A DNA stretch of 64,000 nucleotides, taken from assembly GCA_942493365.1 (NCBI GenBank), contig OW818697.1, forward strand, positions 930,001 to 994,000. The letters are read 5' to 3'. Positions 16,655 through 24,142 of the stretch are shown in pieces. The notes beneath the pieces are model-generated. The model saw only the letters and a program-made list of their open reading frames with translations. It was not told where the DNA came from and made no database searches. Origin of the DNA: UBA8949 sp942493365 (GTDB lineage Bacteria; Bacillota; Clostridia; Saccharofermentanales; UBA5734). The stretch's first letter is position 1. The number at the start of each line of letters is the position of its first letter. The translations under genes and the position numbers were made by a program.

Positions 16655-16909
16655 ATGAGCAGTTTCAAAGACCTTCGCATTGTTGACAAAATCTAGCAGA
16701 TCGTCTCAGCTTTCCCGGCAATTCGCCTGCGGAAAAAATGAAAGACTGCCTATTCATCCTGCGCGTCGATGGTCAAGGTGCCACGCATCTTCCTGACCAC
16801 CGCGCTGCGCGGCTGTGTTGCCTGGGCCAAAGAAAACGATGTGACGCAGATCACCGCCGAACACATGAAGATCATCAACGACAAACGCTCGAAAGAGAAA
16901 AAGGGCTGA
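16655..16909 (+). pseudogene. Disrupted short gene after the HsmA-like gene
   Basis: GAAGGAGAACCTCC precedes ATG 16655, which opens a frame beginning MSSFKDLRIVDKI that hits TAG at 16694. The same frame continues with QIVSAFPAIRLRKK before a TGA, and another frame then gives FLTTALRGCVAWAKENDV and TQITAEHMKIINDKRSKEKK up to TGA 16907-16909. At least one nonsense change and one frameshift are needed to restore one protein of about 85 residues. The C-terminal pattern (an Ala/Lys/Glu helix followed by ITxEHM) is reminiscent of PCP_red-type small domains, but I cannot assign the family. Confidence 0.6.
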
Positions 16910-16916
16910 AAGCGAA

Positions 16917-18119
16917 TCAGTCAGCCTTGAAATTGTAAATGGGTTTGATGACCTCGACGATGTCGGCGGTCTGCGTAATAAATGGTAAAATCCGATCGGC
17001 TGCTTTGTAAGCCATAGGGCATTCGTCGATGGTCTGTGCATTGGCTGTCGTCGTATAGACACCCCGCATCTGCTCGGCAAATTCTTCGACCGCGTAAGCA
17101 TGCCGGGCATCGGTTCGGCTGCAGGCGCGACCGGCACCGTGGGGCGCGGATGAATTCCATTCAGCATTACCCAGTCCGGTACAGATCAACGCGCCATCGC
17201 GCATATTCAGCGGGATCACAATGCGCTCACCTCGCTTGGCCGAAACCGCGCCCTTGCGCAAGATCATCGATTCGGTGTCGATGGTGTTGTGAACCGTGTC
17301 GAAGCCATCCATGCGATGCAAACCCATTCCGCTCAGAATGACCTCCTCAATGGCCTGGCGGTTCAGGCGCGCAAAGGTTTGCACGATGGCCAGGTCGTGC
17401 AGATAATCATCAAACACCTGCCCTTCGGCATAGGCATATTCGTAGGTTATCGGTAGTTTTGCTTGCTTATCGCGGCTAATCGCTTTGCGCGGTGCATCTG
17501 TGTATTCGCTGTCGTCGCGTCCGTTGAAGCCATGGCTTTTGCTGACCTTTTTCGTTTTGCGGAGCAGTTCTTTGTAAGCCCTGTCTTTATAAAACGACGA
17601 GACATCATTGCCCAATTGCCGCGAACCTGAATGAATCACAAGGCAAAGTTTTCCATCAAGACCCCTGTCGAGTTCGATGAAATGGTTGCCACCACCCAAC
17701 GATCCCAAGCTGAGTGCAGCACGTTCGGCGTCGATCGCAGCGGCACAGCGCAGCCGCGCAAGGTCAATACCCGACGCAAGCACATGGCTCTGCTTTCGGA
17801 TCTTCGACGCGGCGGGGATTTGTTCGTGAATGAATTGGTCCAGCCTGGGCAGGTCAACCGACACTTCGTGTATGGCCGCAATGCTGACGCCGCAACCGAT
17901 ATCAGCGCCGATCAGTGCGGGAATGATTTTTTTGCGCGGGATCGACATGGTCAAGCCGACCACACAGTGACGACCGGTGTGCGTGTCCGGCATGATCCGA
18001 ATTTTGGAATCTGCGACAGCCTGCTGACGGAGCAGCGTGGCTATTTGCGTTTTGGTTTCACGGTCTAGTTTGTCTGTATACACAACCGCATGGTTGTGTT
18101 TGCCAGTGATTTCTATCAT
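16917..18119 (-). CDS. rtcB: RtcB-family 3'-phosphate RNA ligase
   Basis: A 400-residue GTP- and Mn2+-dependent ligase that joins RNA 2',3'-cyclic phosphate or 3'-phosphate ends to 5'-OH ends in RNA repair. Motifs in order: ALIGADIGCGV (metal site), GGGNHFIELD, HSGSRQLG, GMGLHRMDGFDTVHNTID, GAVSAKRGERIVIPLNMRDG and SSAPHGAGR, which contains the His that becomes guanylylated (about residue 325). Length matches E. coli RtcB. ATG 18119 has a close AAAGGAGAATCC and is preferred over an upstream in-frame ATG. No RtcA or archease gene is nearby. An out-of-frame short ORF overlaps its 5' end, and a TTGACA promoter precedes both. Confidence 0.93.
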   Translation of the reverse strand: MIEITGKHNHAVVYTDKLDRETKTQIATLLRQQAVADSKIRIMPDTHTGRHCVVGLTMSIPRKKIIPALIGADIGCGVSIAAIHEVSVDLPRLDQFIHEQIPAASKIRKQSHVLASGIDLARLRCAAAIDAERAALSLGSLGGGNHFIELDRGLDGKLCLVIHSGSRQLGNDVSSFYKDRAYKELLRKTKKVSKSHGFNGRDDSEYTDAPRKAISRDKQAKLPITYEYAYAEGQVFDDYLHDLAIVQTFARLNRQAIEEVILSGMGLHRMDGFDTVHNTIDTESMILRKGAVSAKRGERIVIPLNMRDGALICTGLGNAEWNSSAPHGAGRACSRTDARHAYAVEEFAEQMRGVYTTTANAQTIDECPMAYKAADRILPFITQTADIVEVIKPIYNFKAD

Positions 18120-18183
18120 TGGATTCTCCTTTGTATTTTGCAAATAATGTTTGTTTACATGTCATTCCAGAAGTTCCAAGCAT
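18058..18183 (-). CDS. Possible leader ORF overlapping the rtcB start
   Basis: A 41-codon frame begins at ATG 18183 behind a good AGAGGTGA ribosome-binding site, runs through the rtcB ribosome-binding site and start codon in a different frame, and ends at TGA 18058-18060, 62 bases inside rtcB. The product begins MLGTSGMTCKQTLFAKYKG and includes a CGC motif. I recognise no family. Its translation would melt or mask the rtcB initiation region, so it may couple or attenuate rtcB translation. It could equally be chance, since it is short and has no known homologue that I can name. Confidence 0.35.
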   Translation of the reverse strand: MLGTSGMTCKQTLFAKYKGESNDRNHWQTQPCGCVYRQTRP

Positions 18184-18219
18184 AGAAATCACCTCTTTTC
18201 AAATATTTTATCCTGTTGC

Positions 18220-18247
18220 ATTTTATCATGGAATTATAATATGTCAA
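18220..18247 (-). promoter_or_regulatory. Promoter of rtcB
   Basis: Minus-strand TTGACA, a 16-bp spacer and TAAAAT lie about 100 bp upstream of the rtcB start, leaving a leader long enough to contain the 18183 short ORF. Confidence 0.65.
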
Positions 18248-18261
18248 TATGTTGCTGATAT

Positions 18262-19281
18262 TCAGGCAGTTGCTGCTGCTGTTTCCGTTGCCGGAGGAGT
18301 ATCCGTTGGTGGAGTCAAAGCGACTTGGATATCCAAGGTTATCATCTGTCCGACCATTATTTCAGTGTTGCAAAACCCCTGCCGAACACAAAAACCAAAC
18401 GGTATGCCGTTTTCAGGTTCAGAGACATCGTTCAAAATTACAACCAAGCCAAGTTGGGTCAAAATAGCTACTGCTTCGTTTTTCGGCAGACCAACAACAG
18501 TAGGGACTGTGACTTTATTTTGTAGGTCCTCACAATATTCGATTATGTCAAAATCCTTGTCGGGATGCCAAGCAACATGCTTTTGCCCCAATTCTTGTGG
18601 TGCTTGTACGTTGACCATAATACAGGCATCGACATTCCATTTTGTATTTGCAGGGATGTCCTGATAATAACAAGTACCGACAGGTAATGTACAGGATGGA
18701 TCGTAGAAATAACTGAATCGAACCAAGAAACCAAGATCGGTCATCTTGCGATAGGCCTGACGCATTTCCATGCCAATCATATTCGGAACAGTTTTCCATG
18801 CGGTACTGCCAGCCTTCATGATGGCAATCTGCTCGGCGCTGTATAAATTCGTCAAATCATCCCAATACCAACTGAAGCGTGATAAGTCGATGCCTTCGTT
18901 GTAGTAAGCAACGTCGGCAAGAAAGGCTTCGTATTCGGCCTGAGTATGACAGGCATAAAGTTTCTTTTCCCATTCGGCGATTTGTTCGCGGGTTTGCGGG
19001 ACTCGCTTGCCGTCAACCCACAAGGCCAAAGATCCGTCACTTTGAGCATCGGCAATGACGGCCGGATCACTTTCGACTGTGTAGTCAGGGAGCGAAAACG
19101 ACGGGCTGGTTTCCGCGATGTCCTGCGTGATCGTTGGCAATGTTTGCGTTGCAGCATAGCTATTTGGACGCTTGACATCACCGAGCATGTTGATGCTGAG
19201 CAACACAGAAGTGGAAATGATCACAGAAAAGAGCCCAATCAGTAAGATCTTAAATTGGACTGAAGAAAGAAACTTTTTCAT
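18262..19281 (-). CDS. Membrane-anchored extracellular protein with two PASTA domains
   Basis: A 339-residue protein with a short cytoplasmic N-terminus, one transmembrane helix (about 11-30) and an extracellular remainder. A charged helical region with Trp and Tyr (about 75-160) precedes two PASTA domains (about 175-240 and 247-318), seen as TVPNMIGMEMRQAYRKMTDL and TVPTVVGLPKNEAVAILTQL. The end is a Thr/Pro/Ala-rich tail. PASTA domains bind peptidoglycan fragments or beta-lactams in PknB-type kinases and class B PBPs; here neither a kinase nor a transpeptidase domain is present, so it is probably a cell-wall binding accessory protein. ATG 19281 follows GCAGGAGGCACC. A palindrome sits in its promoter spacer. 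Confidence 0.82.
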   Translation of the reverse strand: MKKFLSSVQFKILLIGLFSVIISTSVLLSINMLGDVKRPNSYAATQTLPTITQDIAETSPSFSLPDYTVESDPAVIADAQSDGSLALWVDGKRVPQTREQIAEWEKKLYACHTQAEYEAFLADVAYYNEGIDLSRFSWYWDDLTNLYSAEQIAIMKAGSTAWKTVPNMIGMEMRQAYRKMTDLGFLVRFSYFYDPSCTLPVGTCYYQDIPANTKWNVDACIMVNVQAPQELGQKHVAWHPDKDFDIIEYCEDLQNKVTVPTVVGLPKNEAVAILTQLGLVVILNDVSEPENGIPFGFCVRQGFCNTEIMVGQMITLDIQVALTPPTDTPPATETAAATA

Positions 19282-19312
19282 GGTGCCTCCTGCGAGTGAT
19301 TTTATAAAACAA

Positions 19313-19341
19313 TATTAATACAAAATATTTGTATTAGTCAA
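19313..19341 (-). promoter_or_regulatory. PASTA-gene promoter with palindrome in the spacer
   Basis: On the minus strand TTGACT (19336-19341), a 17-bp spacer and TTAATA (19313-19318) precede the PASTA gene. AATACAAAATATTTGTATT (19317-19335) is a near-perfect 19-bp palindrome filling the space between -35 and -10, the classic position of a repressor operator. Confidence 0.55.
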
Positions 19342-19373
19342 CGAAAAATTTTGACTTGTGCCACAGGTACGAC

Positions 19374-20002
19374 TTACTTGATCAAAAATCCCCCGATAAT
19401 CAGAACCTGCGCCGCAACATACGTGGCCATAACAGCCTTGTTGCTGAATTCTTGCTTGCGCTGAAAAATTGTAAAGGACAAAATTGAATCCGAGACCACA
19501 AAACAGAGCGATCCGATAAACGGTAGCCAGAAGGCGAGCGGCGCCACACAAAACACGCGCGCCAGCGCCATCAAACTCATGACACAGATGCCGGCGCAAT
19601 AAACAAAAAAGCCGATCTTGAAATCGCCAAGGTCATTTTTCAAGCGCGAATAGAGCAACCATATGGCGAGTAAATAGAGGACAATTGCCAAATAGAACCA
19701 AGACGGAATGCCCTGCAAATAATTTATCGATTGCAAAAAAATAAAGGCATAGAGCCCGTGTCCGATCAGAAACATGCAGATACCAAGCTAGACAAAAAGC
19801 TTGTCGGTTCTGGTCAGACAAAAATCGCCGATCCAGGCAGCAACCAGAGCCATTACAACCAGCAGGTCAATCGACGAGGCCTCCAACAGATAGAAAGTCA
19901 GCAGCAGCGGCATCAGCAGACATTTGGTCAGCACCCTGTGCTTGGCCAAAAAAGACAAAGCAGAAAATCGATCATCAATAGGACCGATATTGCGATGCTC
20001 AT
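19374..20002 (-). pseudogene. Broken YhhN-family lysoplasmalogenase gene
   Basis: The minus strand encodes most of a YhhN/TMEM86-type membrane protein, but not in one frame. ATG 20002 begins MSIAISVLLMID; a one-base shift then leads into FSALSFLAKHRVLTKCLLMP and LVAAWIGDFCLTRTDKLFV. That frame hits an in-frame TAG at 19788-19790 and continues with LGICMFLIGHGLYAFIFLQ and six further hydrophobic helices to 19374. The order KxLLMPLLL, WxGD, LGxxxFLIGH matches the family. One frameshift and one nonsense codon therefore inactivate it. An ATG 12 bases after the TAG could still give a 133-residue C-terminal fragment. Confidence 0.75.
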
Positions 20003-20044
20003 CAGCTGTACCACCTTATTTCTGATTTATGAAAATTGATCGTT

Positions 20045-20983
20045 TTAGGTTGTCGCAGATAGACTATTCAGTAAAGTGACAAATTCATCGGGCGGTGAGA
20101 AGCGGATCTCCTTCTTATCGATTTCATAAGGGAGCATTATAAATTGATCACTTGTGTACCAGTACAATTCCATTGTCAGTGAGCCGGGGTTGCTTTTGAA
20201 AATGTCCGGCACAATTTTGAACAATTTGTTGATCACACCGATAGTGCTCAGATCGTTTATTGGATGAACGAGTACCAAATTTCGCGTGGGAGCTGCAACC
20301 AATGCGCCTCCCGATCCAATCCATCCATCTTTTGCCTTTAAATCAAAAAGGATATTCGGCACAAAAAAGTGATCGGATTCACACGAATAGACAACTTCAT
20401 TTTTAGGGCCAAATTTAATAGCTTCAACATTTGTTTTGTAATTTCTCCGCACATTTTGCAGTCCGATTTCAAACAGTTCATCCAATGTTTTGGACCATGT
20501 CGAAGTTTGCTCAGGCTTAATGGTCACAACAGCATGCGGCAAGTCGAAAACAATTACCGCCAGTAATTCGCCAGCAAATATTTTACTTAGGAAATTTTCA
20601 CTACCGATGTTTGCCAGATAATCTTTTGGGAACAAACGAACCGCAATATAACGCTTGACCTTTTCATAATCCTTCAAGATATTTTCAAATTCATCCTGAA
20701 AATTATAGGTTTCGATTAAGCTATTAAAGTGTGCTTGAACAATTTCCGGATATGCCTTAACTTTTTGTTGTTTACAAAAACGAGTCAGATTTTCCAAACC
20801 AAGGTGACTTAGACCGAGATTGTTTTCTTCAGGATTGAGTACGCCGTCTTGAATCGAATAATGAAGTTTGTGCGAGTTTTGAAAAAAATTATCCAGCGCC
20901 TCGATAAATGCACGATATTCCTTGTGATTGAAGATTGATGCCCAGGTCGGAATAGTATTACTCTTACGGTTCAGAAAATTCAT
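20045..20983 (-). CDS. Hypothetical cytoplasmic protein, weakly DUF1444-like
   Basis: A 312-residue soluble protein with no signal peptide or membrane helix. Its strand/helix order (RYIAVRLFPKDYL; LLAVIVFDLPHAVVTI; then a helix LDELFEIGLQNVRRNY; later GSGGALVAAPTRNLVLVHP and DQFIMLPYEID) loosely resembles the DUF1444/YtpQ family of Bacillota, whose function is unknown. That link is by pattern only. The gene is clearly more AT-rich than its neighbours, with many AAA/AAT/TTT codons, which suggests separate acquisition. ATG 20983 follows CGGAGGATTTTCGAA. It is a single gene beside a broken YhhN gene. Confidence 0.7.
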   Translation of the reverse strand: MNFLNRKSNTIPTWASIFNHKEYRAFIEALDNFFQNSHKLHYSIQDGVLNPEENNLGLSHLGLENLTRFCKQQKVKAYPEIVQAHFNSLIETYNFQDEFENILKDYEKVKRYIAVRLFPKDYLANIGSENFLSKIFAGELLAVIVFDLPHAVVTIKPEQTSTWSKTLDELFEIGLQNVRRNYKTNVEAIKFGPKNEVVYSCESDHFFVPNILFDLKAKDGWIGSGGALVAAPTRNLVLVHPINDLSTIGVINKLFKIVPDIFKSNPGSLTMELYWYTSDQFIMLPYEIDKKEIRFSPPDEFVTLLNSLSATT

Positions 20984-21052
20984 TTCGAAAATCCTCCGAG
21001 GAATTAATATATGTGTGAAATAGGCGTATTTACAATATACTACATTTTTTAC

Positions 21053-22318
21053 TCATATACTAGCCGATTTTCCCGCCAAGTAGCCCGTCGAAAAGGCCGC
21101 CTGCAAATTATACCCGCCTGTAAACCCGTCAACGTCGATAATCTCGCCGGCGAAAAACAACCCCGGTTGCAACTTGGATGCCAAGGTCCTGGGGTTGATC
21201 TCCTGGATGGCGATGCCGCCGGCTGTGACCATGGCTTCGTGGTAGCCGCGGGTTTTGACGATGGACAGGCGAAAGGTTTTCAGCGTGGCCAGCAATTGCT
21301 TGCGGTAGGCTTTGGTGATGTCTTGACAAGGGATGTCCACATCGAATCCGCAGCTGGCGACCAGCATGGCCGCGACGGCTTGCGGTATTTCGAAGTCCTT
21401 GGCCAGAACGGTTTTCAGCTGACGTTTGGGCGTGGCCGCGATGATGTTTAGAAACTCAACTTCTAGTTGCTGTTGCGAAAGACAAGGCAGAATATCCACG
21501 ATCAACTCGTATTTTGTGGAAGATGGTTTCCCCAATTCAGCCGGCAGCCAGCGCGACAAAAACAGAACTGGCGGACCGGACACGCCGAAGTGGGTGAAGA
21601 GCAGGGTGCCGCGCTGCGTAGCAATCTTTCGGGGAGAGGTATCGGTTGAACGTTGCCAAAATTCTACCGCTACATCTCGCAGGCTGATACCGCTCAGGGG
21701 CGCGCAGTCAGGCGTGGCGATTTCCAGGGCCACCAGCGCCGGCCGCGTCGGTACCAACGTGTGCGATTGGCTGACGGCCATGCGGTAGCCGTCGCCGTCG
21801 GAGCCGGTACGCGGGTAGGACAGGCCACCAGTAGCCATTATGACGGCGTCGGCCGGGTAGGTGCCACGCGCGGTATTGATCATCCAGCCGGGCTCGCCGT
21901 GAGCGATATCCCGCACCGCTTCGCTGCAGTGAAAATCGACCCCGTGATCGCGACAATAAGCCAGCAGGACATCGAGAACGCTTTGCGCCTGCTGTGTTTG
22001 CGGGAAATATTTGCCGCTGTCATCCAGGACCCAGGACAGGCCATAGGACTGACAAAGGGTCTTCAAGTCGTCAACAAAAAACTGTTTGAAAGCCGGGAAG
22101 AGGAACTTGCGGTTCTCCGCGAATTGCTCGACAAAACGATCGAAGGGGGCGCTGTTGGTGATGTTGCATCGACCCGCACCGGTGATCAGCAACTTGCGAC
22201 CGCACTGCGCGTTCTTTTCAAAAAGCATGATGGTAGCACCACAAGCAGCGGCCGTGCCGGCGGCCATCAGGCCGGCTGGTCCGCCGCCGATGACGGCAAC
22301 GACAGGTTTTACAGACAT
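21053..22318 (-). CDS. BaiN/RdsA-family FAD-dependent oxidoreductase (HI0933-like)
   Basis: A 421-residue cytoplasmic flavoprotein. The N-terminal dinucleotide-binding motif VAVIGGGPAGLMAAGTAA is followed by GRKLLITGAGRCNITNSAPF, the hallmark of the HI0933/YhiN/BaiN family. Further signatures are ATGGLSYPRTGSDGDGYRMA and the C-terminal GLFFAGEIIDVDGFTGGYNL, which closes the FAD site. Family members include BaiN, implicated in bile-acid dehydroxylation, and RdsA; most are of unknown function, so a bile-acid role should not be assumed. ATG 22318 follows CAGGAGGCCGCT and is preferred over the ATG at 22342 inside the preceding gene's end. It is 16 bp downstream of the Phd-Uma2 gene and likely co-transcribed. 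Confidence 0.9.
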   Translation of the reverse strand: MSVKPVVAVIGGGPAGLMAAGTAAACGATIMLFEKNAQCGRKLLITGAGRCNITNSAPFDRFVEQFAENRKFLFPAFKQFFVDDLKTLCQSYGLSWVLDDSGKYFPQTQQAQSVLDVLLAYCRDHGVDFHCSEAVRDIAHGEPGWMINTARGTYPADAVIMATGGLSYPRTGSDGDGYRMAVSQSHTLVPTRPALVALEIATPDCAPLSGISLRDVAVEFWQRSTDTSPRKIATQRGTLLFTHFGVSGPPVLFLSRWLPAELGKPSSTKYELIVDILPCLSQQQLEVEFLNIIAATPKRQLKTVLAKDFEIPQAVAAMLVASCGFDVDIPCQDITKAYRKQLLATLKTFRLSIVKTRGYHEAMVTAGGIAIQEINPRTLASKLQPGLFFAGEIIDVDGFTGGYNLQAAFSTGYLAGKSASI

Positions 22319-22334
22319 AGCGGCCTCCTGTTCA

Positions 22335-23069
22335 TCACTCAAACAGCGAATCGACCGGGACGGTCAGGCCAGCGAAGACGAAGGATACCGCCTGGTCGCT
22401 GCCGCGAAACGTCACACTGTCAGCGACGTCCTTGTTTTCAAATTTGTAAATTGTGACCTCACGATTGAAGGGATTGACGATCCAGTATTCTTGGACGCCG
22501 GTCGACAGGTAGAGGTCAAGCTTTTTAACCGAGTCCTTGCCGCGGGTGCTTTCCGAAAGGATCTCGACCACCAATGTCGGTACGCCCGTGTAATAGTCCT
22601 TGTCGTTGAGCTTTTGCTCGAGGTCGCAGATGACCATCAGGTCGGGCTGGACCACGTTGGGTTTGTCGGCGTTGCGCATCAGTTTGATGTCATAAGGTGC
22701 GAGCATGGGGCGGCAGGTTTTGCCGCGAAACCAGGACGCAAAGAGAAAGTACAGCTCACCCAGCGCGGTTTGGTGGATCGTCTTGGGAGAAGACATCCAG
22801 TAGATGACACCGTCGATGTACTCAAAGCGCTCCTCGCTGATCTCGGTCAATTCCAGAAATTCCTCAAAGGTGGCCTCGCGCGGGTAAATCGCATAGGCCT
22901 CCGCCCGTTCTTTGAGCAAGAGATCATAGGCCGGATTGGGAGACAGCTCCTGATAGGCGATCAGTTTGGCCACCTTTTGACCGTTGCTGAGGATGATGAT
23001 ATCCTCGCGCATGGCTTCGCGCAGGTATTTGCCAAGATTATTTTTGAGATCGGTCGCATTCACCAGCAT
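22335..23069 (-). CDS. Phd-type antitoxin domain fused to a Uma2 (DUF820) nuclease-fold domain
   Basis: A 244-residue two-domain protein. Residues 1-45 (MLVNATDLKNNLGKYLREAM, ILSNGQKVAKLIAY) match the Phd/YefM antitoxin fold, a DNA-binding dimer that usually autoregulates. Residues 60-240 are a Uma2/DUF820 domain with a PD-(D/E)XK arrangement: QPDLMVICD, then TLVVEILSEST, then KLDLYLSTGVQEYWIVNP. The expected acidic residues (PD and VEIL) are present, so nuclease chemistry is possible, although no cellular substrate is known for this family. A consensus promoter and a palindrome with core TTAGCTAA precede it, consistent with self-repression. ATG 23069 follows AAGGAGAGTACATT. No separate toxin gene is visible. 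Confidence 0.88.
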   Translation of the reverse strand: MLVNATDLKNNLGKYLREAMREDIIILSNGQKVAKLIAYQELSPNPAYDLLLKERAEAYAIYPREATFEEFLELTEISEERFEYIDGVIYWMSSPKTIHQTALGELYFLFASWFRGKTCRPMLAPYDIKLMRNADKPNVVQPDLMVICDLEQKLNDKDYYTGVPTLVVEILSESTRGKDSVKKLDLYLSTGVQEYWIVNPFNREVTIYKFENKDVADSVTFRGSDQAVSFVFAGLTVPVDSLFE

Positions 23070-23085
23070 AATGTACTCTCCTTAT

Positions 23086-23107
23086 GGCTAATTTAGCTAA
23101 TACAGCC
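23086..23107. promoter_or_regulatory. Palindromic operator of the Phd-Uma2 gene
   Basis: A 22-bp imperfect palindrome, GGCTxxxTTAGCTAAxxxAGCC in outline, has the perfect core TTAGCTAA. It lies between the -10 element and the ribosome-binding site of the Phd-Uma2 gene, where binding would block transcription. Phd-type antitoxin domains classically bind such sites. Confidence 0.55.
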
Positions 23108-23136
23108 ATTATAGACGAAACGGGCAAGTGTGTCAA
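23108..23136 (-). promoter_or_regulatory. Consensus promoter of the Phd-Uma2 gene
   Basis: Minus-strand TTGACA, a 17-bp spacer and TATAAT match the sigma-A consensus exactly. The -35 lies inside the inverted repeat TGTGTCAAATGACACA (23129-23144), a second possible operator shared with the divergent gene at 23221, whose own -10 is probably TATAAT at 23167-23172. Confidence 0.8.
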
Positions 23137-23220
23137 ATGACACAACGCTCATGACGAATTTAGCAGTATAATAGAAATCATAAACCCAGCGCAGCAAAAG
23201 AGCGGGAAACGGAGCTGTTT

Positions 23221-23619
23221 ATGAAAAGTGAAGAACCGATAGTCAATGCCGCTGAAATGATTGAAGCCCGAATCAAGGAACTGGGTGACTGGCGTGGCGC
23301 GATGCTGGCCCGAATTCGCGTCATCGTCAATGAGGTCGACCCGGAGGCCTTCGAGGAGTGGAAGTGGATGGGTACGCCCGTCTGGTCGCACGGCGGCCCA
23401 CTATTAACCTGCGAGACCTACAAGAGTGTGGTCAAGATGACCTTTGCCAAGGGTGCTGCGTTGCCCGATCCGGCAGGGCTTTTTAACTCCAGCCTTGATG
23501 GCAATGTCCGCCGTGCCATCGATGTGCACGAAGGGGAAGCGCTCAATGAGCCAGCCCTGAAGGACCTTATCCGCGCTGCAATTGCGCTGAACCTCGAAAA
23601 AAAGAGCAAGAAAAAATAG
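23221..23619 (+). CDS. DUF1801 (YdhG-like) small protein
   Basis: A 132-residue cytoplasmic protein of the DUF1801 family, recognised from IKELGDWRGAMLARIRVIVN, VDPEAFEEWKWMGTPVWSHG, the strand SVVKMTFAKGAALPDP and a lysine-rich C-terminus. The fold is small alpha/beta; members are widespread in stress or chaperone-like contexts, but no biochemical function is established. ATG 23221 follows AAACGGAGCTG. It is the first of three same-strand genes (DUF1801, SnoaL-like, SDR) with short gaps, so an operon is likely. Confidence 0.85.
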   Translation: MKSEEPIVNAAEMIEARIKELGDWRGAMLARIRVIVNEVDPEAFEEWKWMGTPVWSHGGPLLTCETYKSVVKMTFAKGAALPDPAGLFNSSLDGNVRRAIDVHEGEALNEPALKDLIRAAIALNLEKKSKKK

Positions 23620-23638
23620 AAAAGACGGAGAATTGCAG

Positions 23639-24115
23639 ATGATCGAGAACGACACCTTATGTAAGGCCGCTGACAAAACCCCCACTAAACTCACAAAAGA
23701 CGACATCCTAACCCTGTGGTCCAAAACCTATAACACCGACGGCAAGCCCGACTGGTCGCACATTTATCCCTATTATCATCCAGAGATCGTTTTCCAGGAC
23801 TCCATTCAGCGCGTCGATGGTATTGACGATTTTATTGCCCTGTGCACGCGATTGACCGAACGCTGCAAGAGTTTGCGCATGGAAATCCTCACACTGGTCA
23901 TGGACGGTAACGTGGCGATTATGGACTGGAAAATGACCATGTCCTTCAAAAAGTTTCCCGATACGCCGATCTTCGGCGCGACCAAGCTGACCTTTCACGA
24001 GGATGGCCGGATCAAAGAGCAGCGCGACTATTACGATCTGTGGGGCGATATCTTCAACGGCATCCCGTGGTTTCACAAACCTTACCGCAAATTTATGCAC
24101 AAGAAATTCGGCTGA
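23639..24115 (+). CDS. SnoaL/NTF2-like protein
   Basis: A 158-residue protein with the cone-shaped NTF2/SnoaL fold pattern: a long N-terminal helix region (LTKDDILTLWSKTYNTD), YHPEIVFQDSIQRVDGIDDF, then long strands such as NVAIMDWKMTMSFKKF and TKLTFHEDGRIKEQRDYYDL. SnoaL relatives include polyketide cyclases, isomerases and hydratases, but many are plain ligand-binding proteins. ATG 23639 is set 9 bp behind GACGGAG. It precedes an SDR gene by 27 bp, and both share a near-identical leader (GAG-A/G-ATTTGCAG or GAGAATTGCAG before ATG), suggesting a coordinated pair, perhaps acting on the same small lipophilic molecule (inference). Confidence 0.82.
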   Translation: MIENDTLCKAADKTPTKLTKDDILTLWSKTYNTDGKPDWSHIYPYYHPEIVFQDSIQRVDGIDDFIALCTRLTERCKSLRMEILTLVMDGNVAIMDWKMTMSFKKFPDTPIFGATKLTFHEDGRIKEQRDYYDLWGDIFNGIPWFHKPYRKFMHKKFG

Positions 24116-24142
24116 ATAAAATGAAATCGCGAGGATTTGCAG

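Noticed and set aside
21053..22318. Bile-acid dehydroxylation gene (baiN) as evidence of a gut bile-acid pathway
   Set aside because: The HI0933-like family is widespread, and no other bai gene is present, so the specific role is unsupported.
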